From assembly GCF_001696715.1 (NCBI RefSeq), contig NZ_MBFM01000004.1, forward strand, positions 133,652-175,908: a stretch of 42,257 bases of DNA. Reading direction: 5' to 3'. Position numbers and translations under genes: made by a program. This DNA is from Thauera phenolivorans (lineage in GTDB: Bacteria > Pseudomonadota > Gammaproteobacteria > Burkholderiales > Rhodocyclaceae). The notes under the pieces are model-generated. The model was not told the DNA's origin and made no database searches. It worked only from the letters and a program-made list of their open reading frames with translations. Below, piece by piece: positions 25,019 through 33,092 of the stretch. Within the stretch, counting starts at the first letter, position 1; every line of letters begins with the position of its first letter.

Positions 25019-25066
25019 GCATGCTGCCCCGCGCGATCGGCCTCGCGGCCGCCCCGCGAAGCCCCC

Positions 25067-25072
25067 TAGAAT
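25067..25072 (+). promoter_or_regulatory. Candidate -10 box TAGAAT of mtnA, 6 nt before the ATG
   Basis: TAGAAT lies in an otherwise G/C-rich stretch and is followed by GAAGCC and the mtnA ATG. No ribosome site fits between them, so a leaderless transcript is the simplest reading. No good -35 box is visible at 17-18 bp. Confidence 0.5.
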
Positions 25073-25078
25073 GAAGCC

Positions 25079-26151
<1,073 letters not shown>

Positions 26152-26155
<4 letters not shown>

Positions 26156-26808
26156 ACGCGAGCCCCGCCCAGCGCGCCGCCCTGCTCGCCGCGGCGCGCG
26201 GCCTGACCGACGCAAGGCTCAACGTCGGCACCGCGGGCAATGCCAGCCTGCGCCTGGCGCGCGGCTTCCTGGTGACGCCGAGTGGAATGGCAGCCGAGGC
26301 CTGCACGCCGAACGACATGGTGGAGGTCGACCGCGACGGGAGTGCCGGCGGCCGGCGCGCGCCTTCTTCGGAGTGGCAGCTTCACCGCGACATCTACGCC
26401 GCCTTCCCGGCGGCGGGCGCGGTGCTGCACGCCCACTCGCCCTTCGCCACCGCGCTCGCCTGCCAGCGACGCGAGATCCCGCCCTTCCACTACATGATCG
26501 CCCGCTTCGGGGGCAGCACGGTGCGCTGCGCGCCCTATGCCACCTTCGGCACCCAGGCGCTGTCCGATGCCGCGGTGGCGGCGCTGCAGGACCGCAGCGC
26601 CTGCCTGCTCGCCAACCACGGCATGGTGGTCCATGGTCGCGATCCGGCCCACGCGCTCGCGCTGGCGATCGAGTTCGAGACCCTGTGCGAGCAGTACTGG
26701 CGCAGCTGCCAGCTCGGCCCCCCGGCGCTCCTGAGCGCGGCCGAGATGGCGGAAGTGGTCGAGCGCTTCCGCTGGTACGGCAAGCCGCAGGCGAGTGGCG
26801 GGCGCTGA
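26152..26808 (+). CDS. Class II aldolase/adducin family protein (fuculose-1-phosphate aldolase-like)
   Basis: A 218-residue protein with FucA-type active-site residues almost in register: Glu74 (PSSEW), His93 and His95 (LHAHS), His156 (LLANHGM), and a C-terminal Tyr (RWYGKP). These bind Zn and protonate the enediolate. Reaction by family: cleavage of a ketose-1-phosphate to dihydroxyacetone phosphate and an aldehyde. Coupled by a 4-bp overlap to mtnA, the natural substrates would be methylthioribulose-1-phosphate or 5-deoxyribulose-1-phosphate (inference). MtnB, a dehydratase of the same fold, is less likely because the PSSEW and HYMIARFGG segments match FucA-like aldolases better and the mtnCD partners are absent. 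Confidence 0.87.
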
Positions 26809-26812
26809 ACGC

Positions 26813-27694
26813 TCAGGCCATGCGCTCGAGCACGCGCAGCAGGCTGGCGGTGTCGTCCCGCCCCCAGCCGCAGGCCATCAGCGCATTGAGCTGCTGCGCC
26901 ACCTGACCGGCGATCGGCAGCGGCGTGCCGCTGCGCACCGCCTCCTCGATCAGCAAGCCGAAGTCCTTGTGGTGCAACCGGGCCTCGATGCCGGGGACGA
27001 AGTCGCGCGCGACCATGCGCTCGCCCATCACCTCCAGCACCCGCGATGCCGCAGAACCGCCCATCAGCGCCTGCCGCACCGCGGCGAGATCCACGCCGTG
27101 CGCCTGCGCCAGCCGCATCGCCTCGGCGCAGGCCTGGATCGCGGACACCATCACCATCTGGTTGCAGGCCTTCGCCACCTGGCCGGCGCCGACCGGGCCA
27201 ATGTGCACGATCGTGCGTCCCATCGCCTCGAGCAGCGGCCGCACCGCCTCGAGCGTCTCCCCCTCGCCGCCGGCCATGATCGCCAGCGAGGCCTGCTCGG
27301 CACCCACCGCCCCGCCCGAGACCGGTGCGTCCAGCCAGCGCACCCCGCTCTTCGCGTAGCGGGCGGCGATCTCGCGCGCGGTCGCGGGCGCGATCGTGCT
27401 CATGTCGACATGGATCGCGCCCGGCGCGAAGCCGGCGATCAGGCCGCCCGAGCCGAAGGCGAGCGCCTCGACGTCGGCGCCGGTGGTGACGATGGTGAAC
27501 ACCACCTCGCTGCGGGCGGCGAGCGCCGCCGGGCTCGCACAGCGCGCCGCGCCGGCTGCGACCAGCGCATCGGCCGTCTCCGGCCGACGCGCCCATACCG
27601 CGAGATCGTGACCTGCCGCGAGCAGGTGGCGCGCCATCGGCGCCCCCATCACACCCAGGCCGATGAAGCCGACCCGCATCCCCGCCCCGCTCAT
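26813..27694 (-). CDS. NAD(P)-dependent beta-hydroxyacid dehydrogenase (second of tandem pair)
   Basis: A 293-residue enzyme of the 3-hydroxyisobutyrate / tartronate semialdehyde reductase family. The Rossmann motif is VGFIGLGVMGAPMARHL (residues 8-24), HVDMSTIAPATAREI is near 115, the substrate motif LDAPVSGGAVGAEQASL near 140, and the catalytic lysine segment GPVGAGQVAKACNQM near 190. The start at 27694 overlaps the upstream stop as ATGA; the open frame extends far upstream but there it is only a shadow of the paralogous gene. The physiological substrate (tartronate semialdehyde, hydroxyisobutyrate, succinic semialdehyde or other) cannot be settled from sequence. It converges on the aldolase gene, 4 bp apart. 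Confidence 0.88.
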   Translation of the reverse strand: MSGAGMRVGFIGLGVMGAPMARHLLAAGHDLAVWARRPETADALVAAGAARCASPAALAARSEVVFTIVTTGADVEALAFGSGGLIAGFAPGAIHVDMSTIAPATAREIAARYAKSGVRWLDAPVSGGAVGAEQASLAIMAGGEGETLEAVRPLLEAMGRTIVHIGPVGAGQVAKACNQMVMVSAIQACAEAMRLAQAHGVDLAAVRQALMGGSAASRVLEVMGERMVARDFVPGIEARLHHKDFGLLIEEAVRSGTPLPIAGQVAQQLNALMACGWGRDDTASLLRVLERMA

Positions 27695-28569
27695 TCTTCG
27701 GCTCCGCTCATGCGCTCGAGCAGGCGCAGCATCGCGATCGAGTCGTCCTCGCCCATGCCGCTGCCGACCACCGCGTTGAACAGCTGCGCGGTCGCCGCCG
27801 AGGCGGGCAGCGCAAGGCCGAGCCGGTGGGCCTCCTCCATCACGATGCGCAGGTCCTTCTGGTGCATCCACGCCTTGAAGCCGGGCTTGAAGTTGCGCTC
27901 GAGCATGCGCTGGCCGTGGTTCTCGAGGATGCGCGAATAGGCGAAGCCACCGAGCAGGGCCTCGCGCACGCGGGCGGCATCCACCCCGCTGCGGGTGGCG
28001 AAGTTGAGCGCCTCGGCGACCGCGGCGACGCCCACGCCGGTGAGGATCTGGTTGCAGGCCTTCGCCACCTGGCCGGCGCCCGCCGCGCCGATCAGGGTGA
28101 CCGACTTGCCCATCGCCTCGAACAGCGGCTTCACCGTCTCGAATGCGGCGGCGTCGCCACCCGCCATGATCGTCAGCGAGCCGGCGACCGCGCCCACCTC
28201 GCCGCCGGACACCGGCGCGTCGAGCGCGACCACGCCCTTCTCCGCGAGCGCCGCGGCGATGCGCTGGGCGGCGGCGGGCGCGATCGTGCTCATGTCGACA
28301 TGGATGTGGCCGGCGCGCGCGCGCTCGGCGACCCCGCCCGGGCCGAGGGTGACCTGCTCGACGTCGGGTGCGTCGGCCACCATGCTGATCGTCACCGGGC
28401 AGCGCTCGGCCAGCTCCGCGGCGCTCGCGGCATCGCCCGCGCCGGCCTCGAGCAGCGGCGCCATCGAGGCGCGGCGCCGGCTCCAGACATGCACGCTGTG
28501 GCCCGCGCGGATGAGGTTCAGCGCCATGGGACGGCCCATCAGGCCGAGTCCGATGAATCCGACTTCCAT
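27691..28569 (-). CDS. NAD(P)-dependent beta-hydroxyacid dehydrogenase (first of tandem pair)
   Basis: A 292-residue paralogue of the downstream gene. Motifs in order: VGFIGLGLMGRPMALNL (3-19), HVDMSTIAPAAAQRI near 110, LDAPVSGGEVGAVAGSL near 135, GAAGAGQVAKACNQI near 185. ATG at 28569 is chosen because AGGAG lies 8 nt upstream and the Rossmann motif begins at once; a longer frame to 28677 has no such support and would overlap the divergent ybiB promoter and start. The two copies share long identical nucleotide tracts around the catalytic lysine and the HVDMST motif, pointing to tandem duplication. NADPH versus NADH preference is not clear. Confidence 0.88.
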   Translation of the reverse strand: MEVGFIGLGLMGRPMALNLIRAGHSVHVWSRRRASMAPLLEAGAGDAASAAELAERCPVTISMVADAPDVEQVTLGPGGVAERARAGHIHVDMSTIAPAAAQRIAAALAEKGVVALDAPVSGGEVGAVAGSLTIMAGGDAAAFETVKPLFEAMGKSVTLIGAAGAGQVAKACNQILTGVGVAAVAEALNFATRSGVDAARVREALLGGFAYSRILENHGQRMLERNFKPGFKAWMHQKDLRIVMEEAHRLGLALPASAATAQLFNAVVGSGMGEDDSIAMLRLLERMSGAEE

Positions 28570-28649
28570 TGCAAAGACTCCTATCGACTGGGGAAAACCC
28601 GTGGGCGGGAAAGCGGCGCGCGGGGCTACCCCGGGCGTGGCGGTCCACG

Positions 28650-28655
28650 CATAAT
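28650..28655 (+). promoter_or_regulatory. Candidate -10 box CATAAT of ybiB, 6 nt before the ATG
   Basis: CATAAT matches TATAAT at five of six positions and is separated from the ATG at 28662 by GCCGCG only, with no ribosome site. The surrounding sequence is G/C rich and no good -35 box is seen. It resembles the arrangement before mtnA and the beta-CASP gene. Confidence 0.45.
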
Positions 28656-28661
28656 GCCGCG

Positions 28662-29579
28662 ATGAACTATGGCCCAATCATCAAGGAAATCGGCCGCGGC
28701 GCAAAGGGCTCGCGACCGCTCGACACCGCTACCGCGGCTGCCCTCTTCGGCGACGTGCTCGACGGCCGCGTACCCGGGCTGGAACTCGGCGCGATCCTGA
28801 TCGCGCTGCGCATCAAGAGCGAGACGCGCGACGAGCTGCTCGGCTTCAAGCAGGCAATGGATGCGCGCGTCGCCCGCGTCGAGGTACCGGCGGGGCCGCG
28901 CTGCGTGGTGCTGCCGACCTACAACGGCGCGCGCCGCCAGGCCAACCTGATGCCGCTGGTGGCGATGCTGCTCGCGCGCGAGGGGGTGCCGGTGCTGATC
29001 CAGGGGCGCCACGATTTCGAGACCCGCGTGAGCCCCTTCGATCTGCTCGCCGAGCTCGACCTGGTGCCGGCGGCGGACGCCCCTTCGGCTGCGGCCCAGC
29101 TGGCCACCGGGCGGCTCGCCTGCATCGCGGTGGACAAGCTGCTGCCGGGGCTGGACGCCCTGCTCGCCCTGCGCCTGCGTCTGGGCGTGCGCGCGAGCGG
29201 GCACACGATGGCGAAGCTGCTCGACCCCTGCCCGGGACGCAGCGTGCGGGTGGTGGCGGTAACCCATCCCGAATACCTCGTGCGCATGGACGAGTTCCTG
29301 CGCGCCGACGGCGGCCGCGCGCTGCTGCTGCGGGGCACCGAGGGCGAGATCTACGCCAACCCTCGCCGCTGCCCCGAGCTCAAGACCTATGCCGACGGCG
29401 CGGCGCGCATCGCGGCGGCAGCCGAGGAAGGCGGCGCGCCGCCGCTGGCCGAATTGCCCGACGCACCGTCGGTGGCGGACAACGCCGCCCTGATCCGCGC
29501 CATGCTGGCGGGCGAAGCACCGGTGCCGGCGCCGATCGTCACCCAGGTCGCGATCCTCGCCGAGCTCGCACGCGGCTGA
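28662..29579 (+). CDS. ybiB: DNA-binding protein YbiB (anthranilate phosphoribosyltransferase-like fold)
   Basis: A 305-residue protein with the TrpD-like N-terminal helical domain (PIIKEIGRGAKGSRPLDTATAAALFGDVLDGRVPGLELGAILIALRIKSET) and a degenerate phosphoribosyltransferase body (VVLPTYNGARRQANLMPLVAMLLAREGVPVLIQG near 84-116). The GTGGD pyrophosphate-binding loop of true TrpD is replaced by PTYNGARR, so enzymatic anthranilate transfer is not expected. E. coli YbiB binds nucleic acid without sequence preference and lies in a LexA-regulated operon; no LexA box is evident here. The ATG at 28662 fits the family N terminus; earlier in-frame starts run into the divergent dehydrogenase gene. Confidence 0.88.
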   Translation: MNYGPIIKEIGRGAKGSRPLDTATAAALFGDVLDGRVPGLELGAILIALRIKSETRDELLGFKQAMDARVARVEVPAGPRCVVLPTYNGARRQANLMPLVAMLLAREGVPVLIQGRHDFETRVSPFDLLAELDLVPAADAPSAAAQLATGRLACIAVDKLLPGLDALLALRLRLGVRASGHTMAKLLDPCPGRSVRVVAVTHPEYLVRMDEFLRADGGRALLLRGTEGEIYANPRRCPELKTYADGAARIAAAAEEGGAPPLAELPDAPSVADNAALIRAMLAGEAPVPAPIVTQVAILAELARG

Positions 29580-29598
29580 GGCCGCCGCCGCGCCAGCT

Positions 29599-30480
29599 TC
29601 AGCCCTCTGCCAGGCAGCCGTCGCGGAAGTCGGCGAGCGCCTGGTAGATCTCCTGCTCGCTGTTCATCACGAAGGGGCCGTACTGGGCGATCGGCTCGGC
29701 GAGCGGCCGGCCGGCGATCAGCAGGCAGCGCGCCTCGCCGGCGGCCTCGATGATGACGCCGTCGCAGGCCGGATCGTTGGCGAGGATCGCCATCCGCTGC
29801 GCCGGCACCGCGGTTCCGGCCACACCGACCTCGCCGCGATACACATAAAGAAAGGCGTTGTGCGCGGGCGGGATCGGCTGGACGAAGCGCGCGCCGGCCG
29901 GCAGGTGCAGGTCGAGGTAGAGCGGCGCGCTCGCCTCGCGCTGCACCGCGCCCGTCACGCCGTGGCTCTCGCCGGCGATCACGACCGCCTCGACGCCCTC
30001 GGCGGTGCGCAGGCGCGGCAGTTCGGCGGCGCTGAAGTCGCGGTACCACGGTGCACTCATCTTTTCGCGCGCGGGCAGGTTCAGCCACAGCTGGAAGCCC
30101 TCCATGACGCCGTCTTCCTGCTGGGGGATCTCCGAGTGGATCACGCCGCGGCCGGCGGTCATCCACTGCACGCCGCCGTTCTCGAGCAGGCCCTCGTGGC
30201 CGGCGCTGTCGCGATGAAGCATGCGGCCCGCGATCATGTAGGTGACCGTCTCGAAGCCGCGGTGCGGATGGTCGGGAAAGCCGCCGATGTAGTCGTCGGG
30301 ATCGTCGCTGCCAAAGGCGTCGAGCATCAGGAAGGGGTCGAGGCGGCGCTGCAGCGGCTGGGTCAGCACCCGGGTGAGCTTCACCCCGGCGCCGTCGGAG
30401 GTGGCGCGCCCGGCGACCAGGCGCTCCACTCGGCGGGATTCTGCGACCGTCGCGGTCGCGGGCATCGGACTGCTCGTCAT
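29599..30480 (-). CDS. Pirin family protein
   Basis: A 293-residue bicupin. The N-terminal cupin has the metal-binding segment GGFPDHPHRGFETVTYMIAGRMLHRDS near 66-92 (His-x-His plus Glu and a later His in GRGVIHSEIPQQ near 109-120). The C-terminal cupin (residues 180-290) is degenerate. Bacterial pirins bind Fe and some, such as YhhW, cleave quercetin; others act as redox-sensing partners. A strong GAGGAG lies upstream of the ATG. The gene follows azoR by 55 bp on the same strand, so an azoR-pirin operon under the divergent LysR regulator is likely, pointing to a quinone or electrophile response. Confidence 0.93.
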   Translation of the reverse strand: MTSSPMPATATVAESRRVERLVAGRATSDGAGVKLTRVLTQPLQRRLDPFLMLDAFGSDDPDDYIGGFPDHPHRGFETVTYMIAGRMLHRDSAGHEGLLENGGVQWMTAGRGVIHSEIPQQEDGVMEGFQLWLNLPAREKMSAPWYRDFSAAELPRLRTAEGVEAVVIAGESHGVTGAVQREASAPLYLDLHLPAGARFVQPIPPAHNAFLYVYRGEVGVAGTAVPAQRMAILANDPACDGVIIEAAGEARCLLIAGRPLAEPIAQYGPFVMNSEQEIYQALADFRDGCLAEG

Positions 30481-30535
30481 GGCGGATCTCCTCGCGGTGC
30501 GGAGGCGGCGGACGCCGCCTCCGGACGGGCCGGAC

Positions 30536-31135
30536 TCAGGCGAGCGCGGCCTCGATGTCGGCGCTCGCCTCGGCGAAGCCCTGCTTGGCCGCGTCCTCGC
30601 CCATGTTCAGGCCTTCGGCGTAGATGAAGCGGACGTCGGTCATGCCGAGAAAGCCCAGCACGCTCTGCAGGTAGGGCGTCTGGGTGTCGGCCGGGGTGCC
30701 GCGATAGCGGCCGCCACGGGCGAAGGCGACGAAGACCTTCTTGCCCTTGAGCAGCCCTTCGGCACCGTTCTCGGTGTAGCGGAAGGTGACGCCGGCGCGG
30801 GCGATCGCGTCGATCCAGTTCTTGAGCTGGACCGAGATGCCGAAGTTGTACATCGGCACGCCGAGCACGAGCACGTCGGCGGCCTCGACCTCGGCGATCA
30901 GCGCATCGCTGGCGGCCACGCGCGCCGCCTGCTCGGGGGTGCGCTGCTCGGCGGCGGTGAACAGTGCGCCGAGCGCGGCCTCGTCGATCACCGGCGCCGG
31001 GTCGCGGGCGAGATCGCGCTGGACCACGCTCGCCTGCGGATTGGCCGCCACCAGTCGGGCGACGAGGTCGTTGGCGAGGACGGTGGAATTGCCGGCCTGG
31101 GAGCGGGCGCTGCCGTTGATCTGCAGAATCTTCAT
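30536..31135 (-). CDS. azoR: FMN-dependent NADH-azoreductase
   Basis: A 199-residue flavodoxin-fold enzyme. The N terminus [23 protein letters not shown] holds the FMN phosphate-binding loop; [35 protein letters not shown] (near 92-127) is the conserved MYNF flavin-binding region, and VAFARGGRY near 137 the SRGG-like loop. AzoR enzymes reduce azo dyes and, more physiologically, quinones by two-electron transfer. AGGAG lies 8 nt before the ATG. Divergent from a LysR-type gene, with an imperfect inverted repeat between them. Confidence 0.94.
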   Translation of the reverse strand: MKILQINGSARSQAGNSTVLANDLVARLVAANPQASVVQRDLARDPAPVIDEAALGALFTAAEQRTPEQAARVAASDALIAEVEAADVLVLGVPMYNFGISVQLKNWIDAIARAGVTFRYTENGAEGLLKGKKVFVAFARGGRYRGTPADTQTPYLQSVLGFLGMTDVRFIYAEGLNMGEDAAKQGFAEASADIEAALA

Positions 31136-31196
31136 GCGGTGTTCTCCTGGAAGGGGTGTGGCACGATGGCCGGAAATCGATCTACGGACTGAAGTC

Positions 31197-31220
31197 TAAT
31201 TGAGATCTATTCTCGGATTA
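31197..31220. promoter_or_regulatory. Candidate LysR operator between azoR and the regulator gene
   Basis: An imperfect inverted repeat, TAATTGAGA then TCTCGGATTA, with outer TAAT/ATTA and inner GAGA/TCTC arms separated by TCTAT. It lies 62 bp upstream of azoR and 31 bp upstream of the LysR start, a usual place for an autoregulatory LysR site. The arms differ by one inserted base. Confidence 0.45.
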
Positions 31221-31251
31221 ACCCGGCATTCCGGATAAGATTGTCTCGCTC

Positions 31252-32148
31252 ATGGAACAAATCGATCCCAACGACCTGTTGATCTTCTCGGCGATCGCCA
31301 GGGCGGGCAGCTTCAGCCGCGCCGCCGAAAAGATCGGCATGCCCAAATCGACGGTGTCGCGCAGGCTGTCGCTGCTCGAGAACAAGCTGGGCGAACGCCT
31401 GATGCAGCGCACTACGCGGCGGCTGACGCTGACCGAGTTCGGCGAGGCCCTGCTCGATCATGCCCACCAGGTGGCGGCCGAGGTCGAGGCGGTAGCGGCG
31501 CTTGCCGAGAGCCGCCAGGCGCGCCCGAGCGGCCGGCTGCGGGTGTCGATGCCGAGCGACTTCGCGAACCTGCTCCTGGTGGACATGCTGGCCGCCTTTG
31601 TCGCCCTGCATCCGGCCATCGCCCTCGAGCTCGACCTCTCGCCGCGGCGGGTGGACCTGCTCGGGGAGAACTTCGACATCGCCCTGCGCATGGGCGAGCT
31701 GCCCGACGACGCGACGCTGGCGGCGCGCCGCATCGCGGCTCTGCCGGTGGGGCTCTACGCCGCGTCCGCCTACCTCGCCGAGCATGGCGAGCCGGCTTCG
31801 CCGGACGCGCTCGCCGCGCACGAGGCGCTGCGCCTGCTGGGCCGCAACGGCGAAGCCACGCCATGGACGCTGATGCGCGGCGAACGGCGCTGGCAGGGCG
31901 TGCCGCCCGGGCGCACGAGTGCGAACTCGCCCGAATTGCTGATCCGGCTTGCCCGCGCCGGCGCGGGCATCGCGGCGGTGCCCGACTATTTCGCTGCGCC
32001 GCATGTGCGCGCGGGCGAACTGCGCCGGGTACTGGCCGACTGGTGCCTGCCGACCCACACGGCCTGGGCCGTATTCCCCGGGCGCCGCCTGATGCCGGCG
32101 AAGACGCGGGCCTTCCTGGAGATGCTGGTCGCGGCCCTCGGCGGGTAG
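31252..32148 (+). CDS. LysR family transcriptional regulator
   Basis: A 298-residue LTTR. The winged helix-turn-helix occupies residues 5-64 (DLLIFSAIARAGSFSRAAEKIGMPKSTVSRRLSLLENKLGERLMQRTTRRLTLTEFG). The co-inducer domain follows (GRLRVSMPSDFANLLLVDMLAAF from about 93). It belongs to the CrgA/AaeR-like branch that often controls neighbouring redox genes. It is divergent from azoR and pirin, which are its likely targets. There is no ribosome site before the ATG; a TAAGAT box at 31236-31241 would give a leader of only about 4 nt. The inducer is unknown. Confidence 0.92.
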   Translation: MEQIDPNDLLIFSAIARAGSFSRAAEKIGMPKSTVSRRLSLLENKLGERLMQRTTRRLTLTEFGEALLDHAHQVAAEVEAVAALAESRQARPSGRLRVSMPSDFANLLLVDMLAAFVALHPAIALELDLSPRRVDLLGENFDIALRMGELPDDATLAARRIAALPVGLYAASAYLAEHGEPASPDALAAHEALRLLGRNGEATPWTLMRGERRWQGVPPGRTSANSPELLIRLARAGAGIAAVPDYFAAPHVRAGELRRVLADWCLPTHTAWAVFPGRRLMPAKTRAFLEMLVAALGG

Positions 32149-32153
32149 ACGCG

Positions 32154-32207
32154 GTAGCAGCGGCGACCGGCGCGTCCGGGCCGTGTCGCGGCGTTCGCCG
32201 CTCCTAC
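32154..32207. repeat. REP-like palindromic element
   Basis: The arms at 32154-32174 and 32187-32207 pair at 18 of 21 positions around a 12-nt loop. The right arm reads, on the other strand, GTAGGAGCGGCGAACG, the common REP-type head sequence of gammaproteobacterial and betaproteobacterial genomes. It starts 5 bp after the LysR stop codon and may act as a transcription-end or mRNA-stability structure. Confidence 0.7.
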
Positions 32208-32231
32208 CACGCATTGCCCGCCGCGCGTCGT

Positions 32232-32260
32232 GTAGCAGCGGCGACCGCCGCGTCGTCGCC
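32232..32260. repeat. Second REP-like half element, direct repeat of the first arm
   Basis: Positions 32232-32252 match 32154-32174 at 20 of 21 bases. A short self-complementary extension (GCGACCGCCGCGTCGTCGCC) can form a small hairpin. It shares orientation with the left arm of the first element, making a REP doublet in the LysR-dsbB gap. Confidence 0.6.
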
Positions 32261-32313
32261 CTCGCGAGTGCCCGCCGCCGGCGCTGTGGCGGGCCGGCGG
32301 CGAGCGGATCCAC

Positions 32314-32335
32314 TAGAATGAGGCCTTTCGCCTCA
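32314..32335 (+). promoter_or_regulatory. dsbB: dsbB -10 box and leader hairpin
   Basis: TAGAAT (32314-32319) is the best -10 candidate for dsbB. The transcript start region overlaps a perfect 6-bp stem, TGAGGC (32319-32324) and GCCTCA (32330-32335), with a 5-nt loop. The leader would be about 22 nt and carry part of this hairpin ahead of the ATG. Confidence 0.45.
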
Positions 32336-32347
32336 CCGGAATCCTCG

Positions 32348-32851
32348 ATGCTCCCCAGCCGTTTCCGCGCGCTGCCCGCGCGCACGCTGTATCTCGCCCT
32401 CTTCGCCGTGTGCACCGGCCTGCTCGGCTTCGGCCTCTACCTGCAGCACGTCGTCGGTCTCGAGCCCTGCCCGATGTGCATCATGCAGCGCTACGCCTTC
32501 GTCACCGTGGCGCTGATCGCGCTGGTCGGCGGCCTGCACGGCGCGGGCAGCCGCGTCTATGCGGCCCTGATCGGCATCGCCGCGCTGGCCGGCGGCAGCA
32601 TCGCCGCGCGTCAGAGCTGGATGCAGCTCAATCCGCCGATGATTCCCGAGTGTGGTCCGGGCCTGGAATTCATGCTCGAGAGCTTCCCGCTCGCCGACGC
32701 GCTGCCGATGATCTTCCGCGGCGCAGGCGACTGCGTCGCGGTCGACTGGACCTTTCTCGGCCTGTCGATCGCGAACTGGTCGCTGGTGTGCTTCAGCGCG
32801 GTGGTGGTGTTCGCCGCCTGGATGCTGATACGCCGGCGCCCTACCCTGTAG
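32348..32851 (+). CDS. dsbB: Disulfide bond formation protein B
   Basis: A 167-residue inner-membrane protein with four membrane helices. The first periplasmic loop has Cys41 and Cys44 in EPCPMCIMQRYAF; the second loop has Cys102 (PECG) and Cys129 (GAGDCV). These pairs pass electrons from DsbA to ubiquinone. The conserved QRYA segment with Arg near the quinone site is present. The ATG at 32348 starts just ahead of the first helix; longer in-frame starts run through the REP repeats and are rejected. The end lies 19 bp from the DUF2892-type gene, tail to tail. Confidence 0.95.
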   Translation: MLPSRFRALPARTLYLALFAVCTGLLGFGLYLQHVVGLEPCPMCIMQRYAFVTVALIALVGGLHGAGSRVYAALIGIAALAGGSIAARQSWMQLNPPMIPECGPGLEFMLESFPLADALPMIFRGAGDCVAVDWTFLGLSIANWSLVCFSAVVVFAAWMLIRRRPTL

Positions 32852-32870
32852 ACACGCGGTCGCGGCGGTC

Positions 32871-33092
32871 TCAGGCGCGGCGCGGCTTCTCGTCCTGCAC
32901 GCCGAACTTGTGAAGGATGTTGACCAGCGGGCACAGCCCGGTGAAGGCGCTCTGGAACAGGTTGAGGCCGACGAAGCCGGTGACCCACAGGAAGTGCTTG
33001 CTGACGAAGAGCGGCGAGGCCTCGACGCCGAGCGCGAGCGAGATCAGGACGAAGGCGCCGGCGAAGGCGCGCACGTATTCGTTGGTGGTCAT
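32871..33092 (-). CDS. Small DUF2892/YgaP-like inner-membrane protein
   Basis: A 73-residue protein with two hydrophobic segments (FAGAFVLISLALGVEA, residues 9-24, and HFLWVTGFVGLNLFQSAFTGL, 33-53). The CPLVNILHKFGV motif follows. This matches the DUF2892 membrane module found alone and at the C terminus of the rhodanese YgaP; the function is unclear but linked to sulfur or sulfide handling in several genomes. GAGGAG lies 8 nt before the ATG, which overlaps the RND permease stop as ATGA. It is the third gene of the efflux operon. The single Cys may be functional, as inferred from its conservation in the family. Confidence 0.88.
   Translation of the reverse strand: MTTNEYVRAFAGAFVLISLALGVEASPLFVSKHFLWVTGFVGLNLFQSAFTGLCPLVNILHKFGVQDEKPRRA

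Noticed and set aside
26813-28648. A single 611-codon minus-strand frame suggesting one fused dehydrogenase
   Set aside because: Only the last 293 codons are coding. The first half is an off-frame reading of the upstream paralogue, which has its own complete frame, start and ribosome site.
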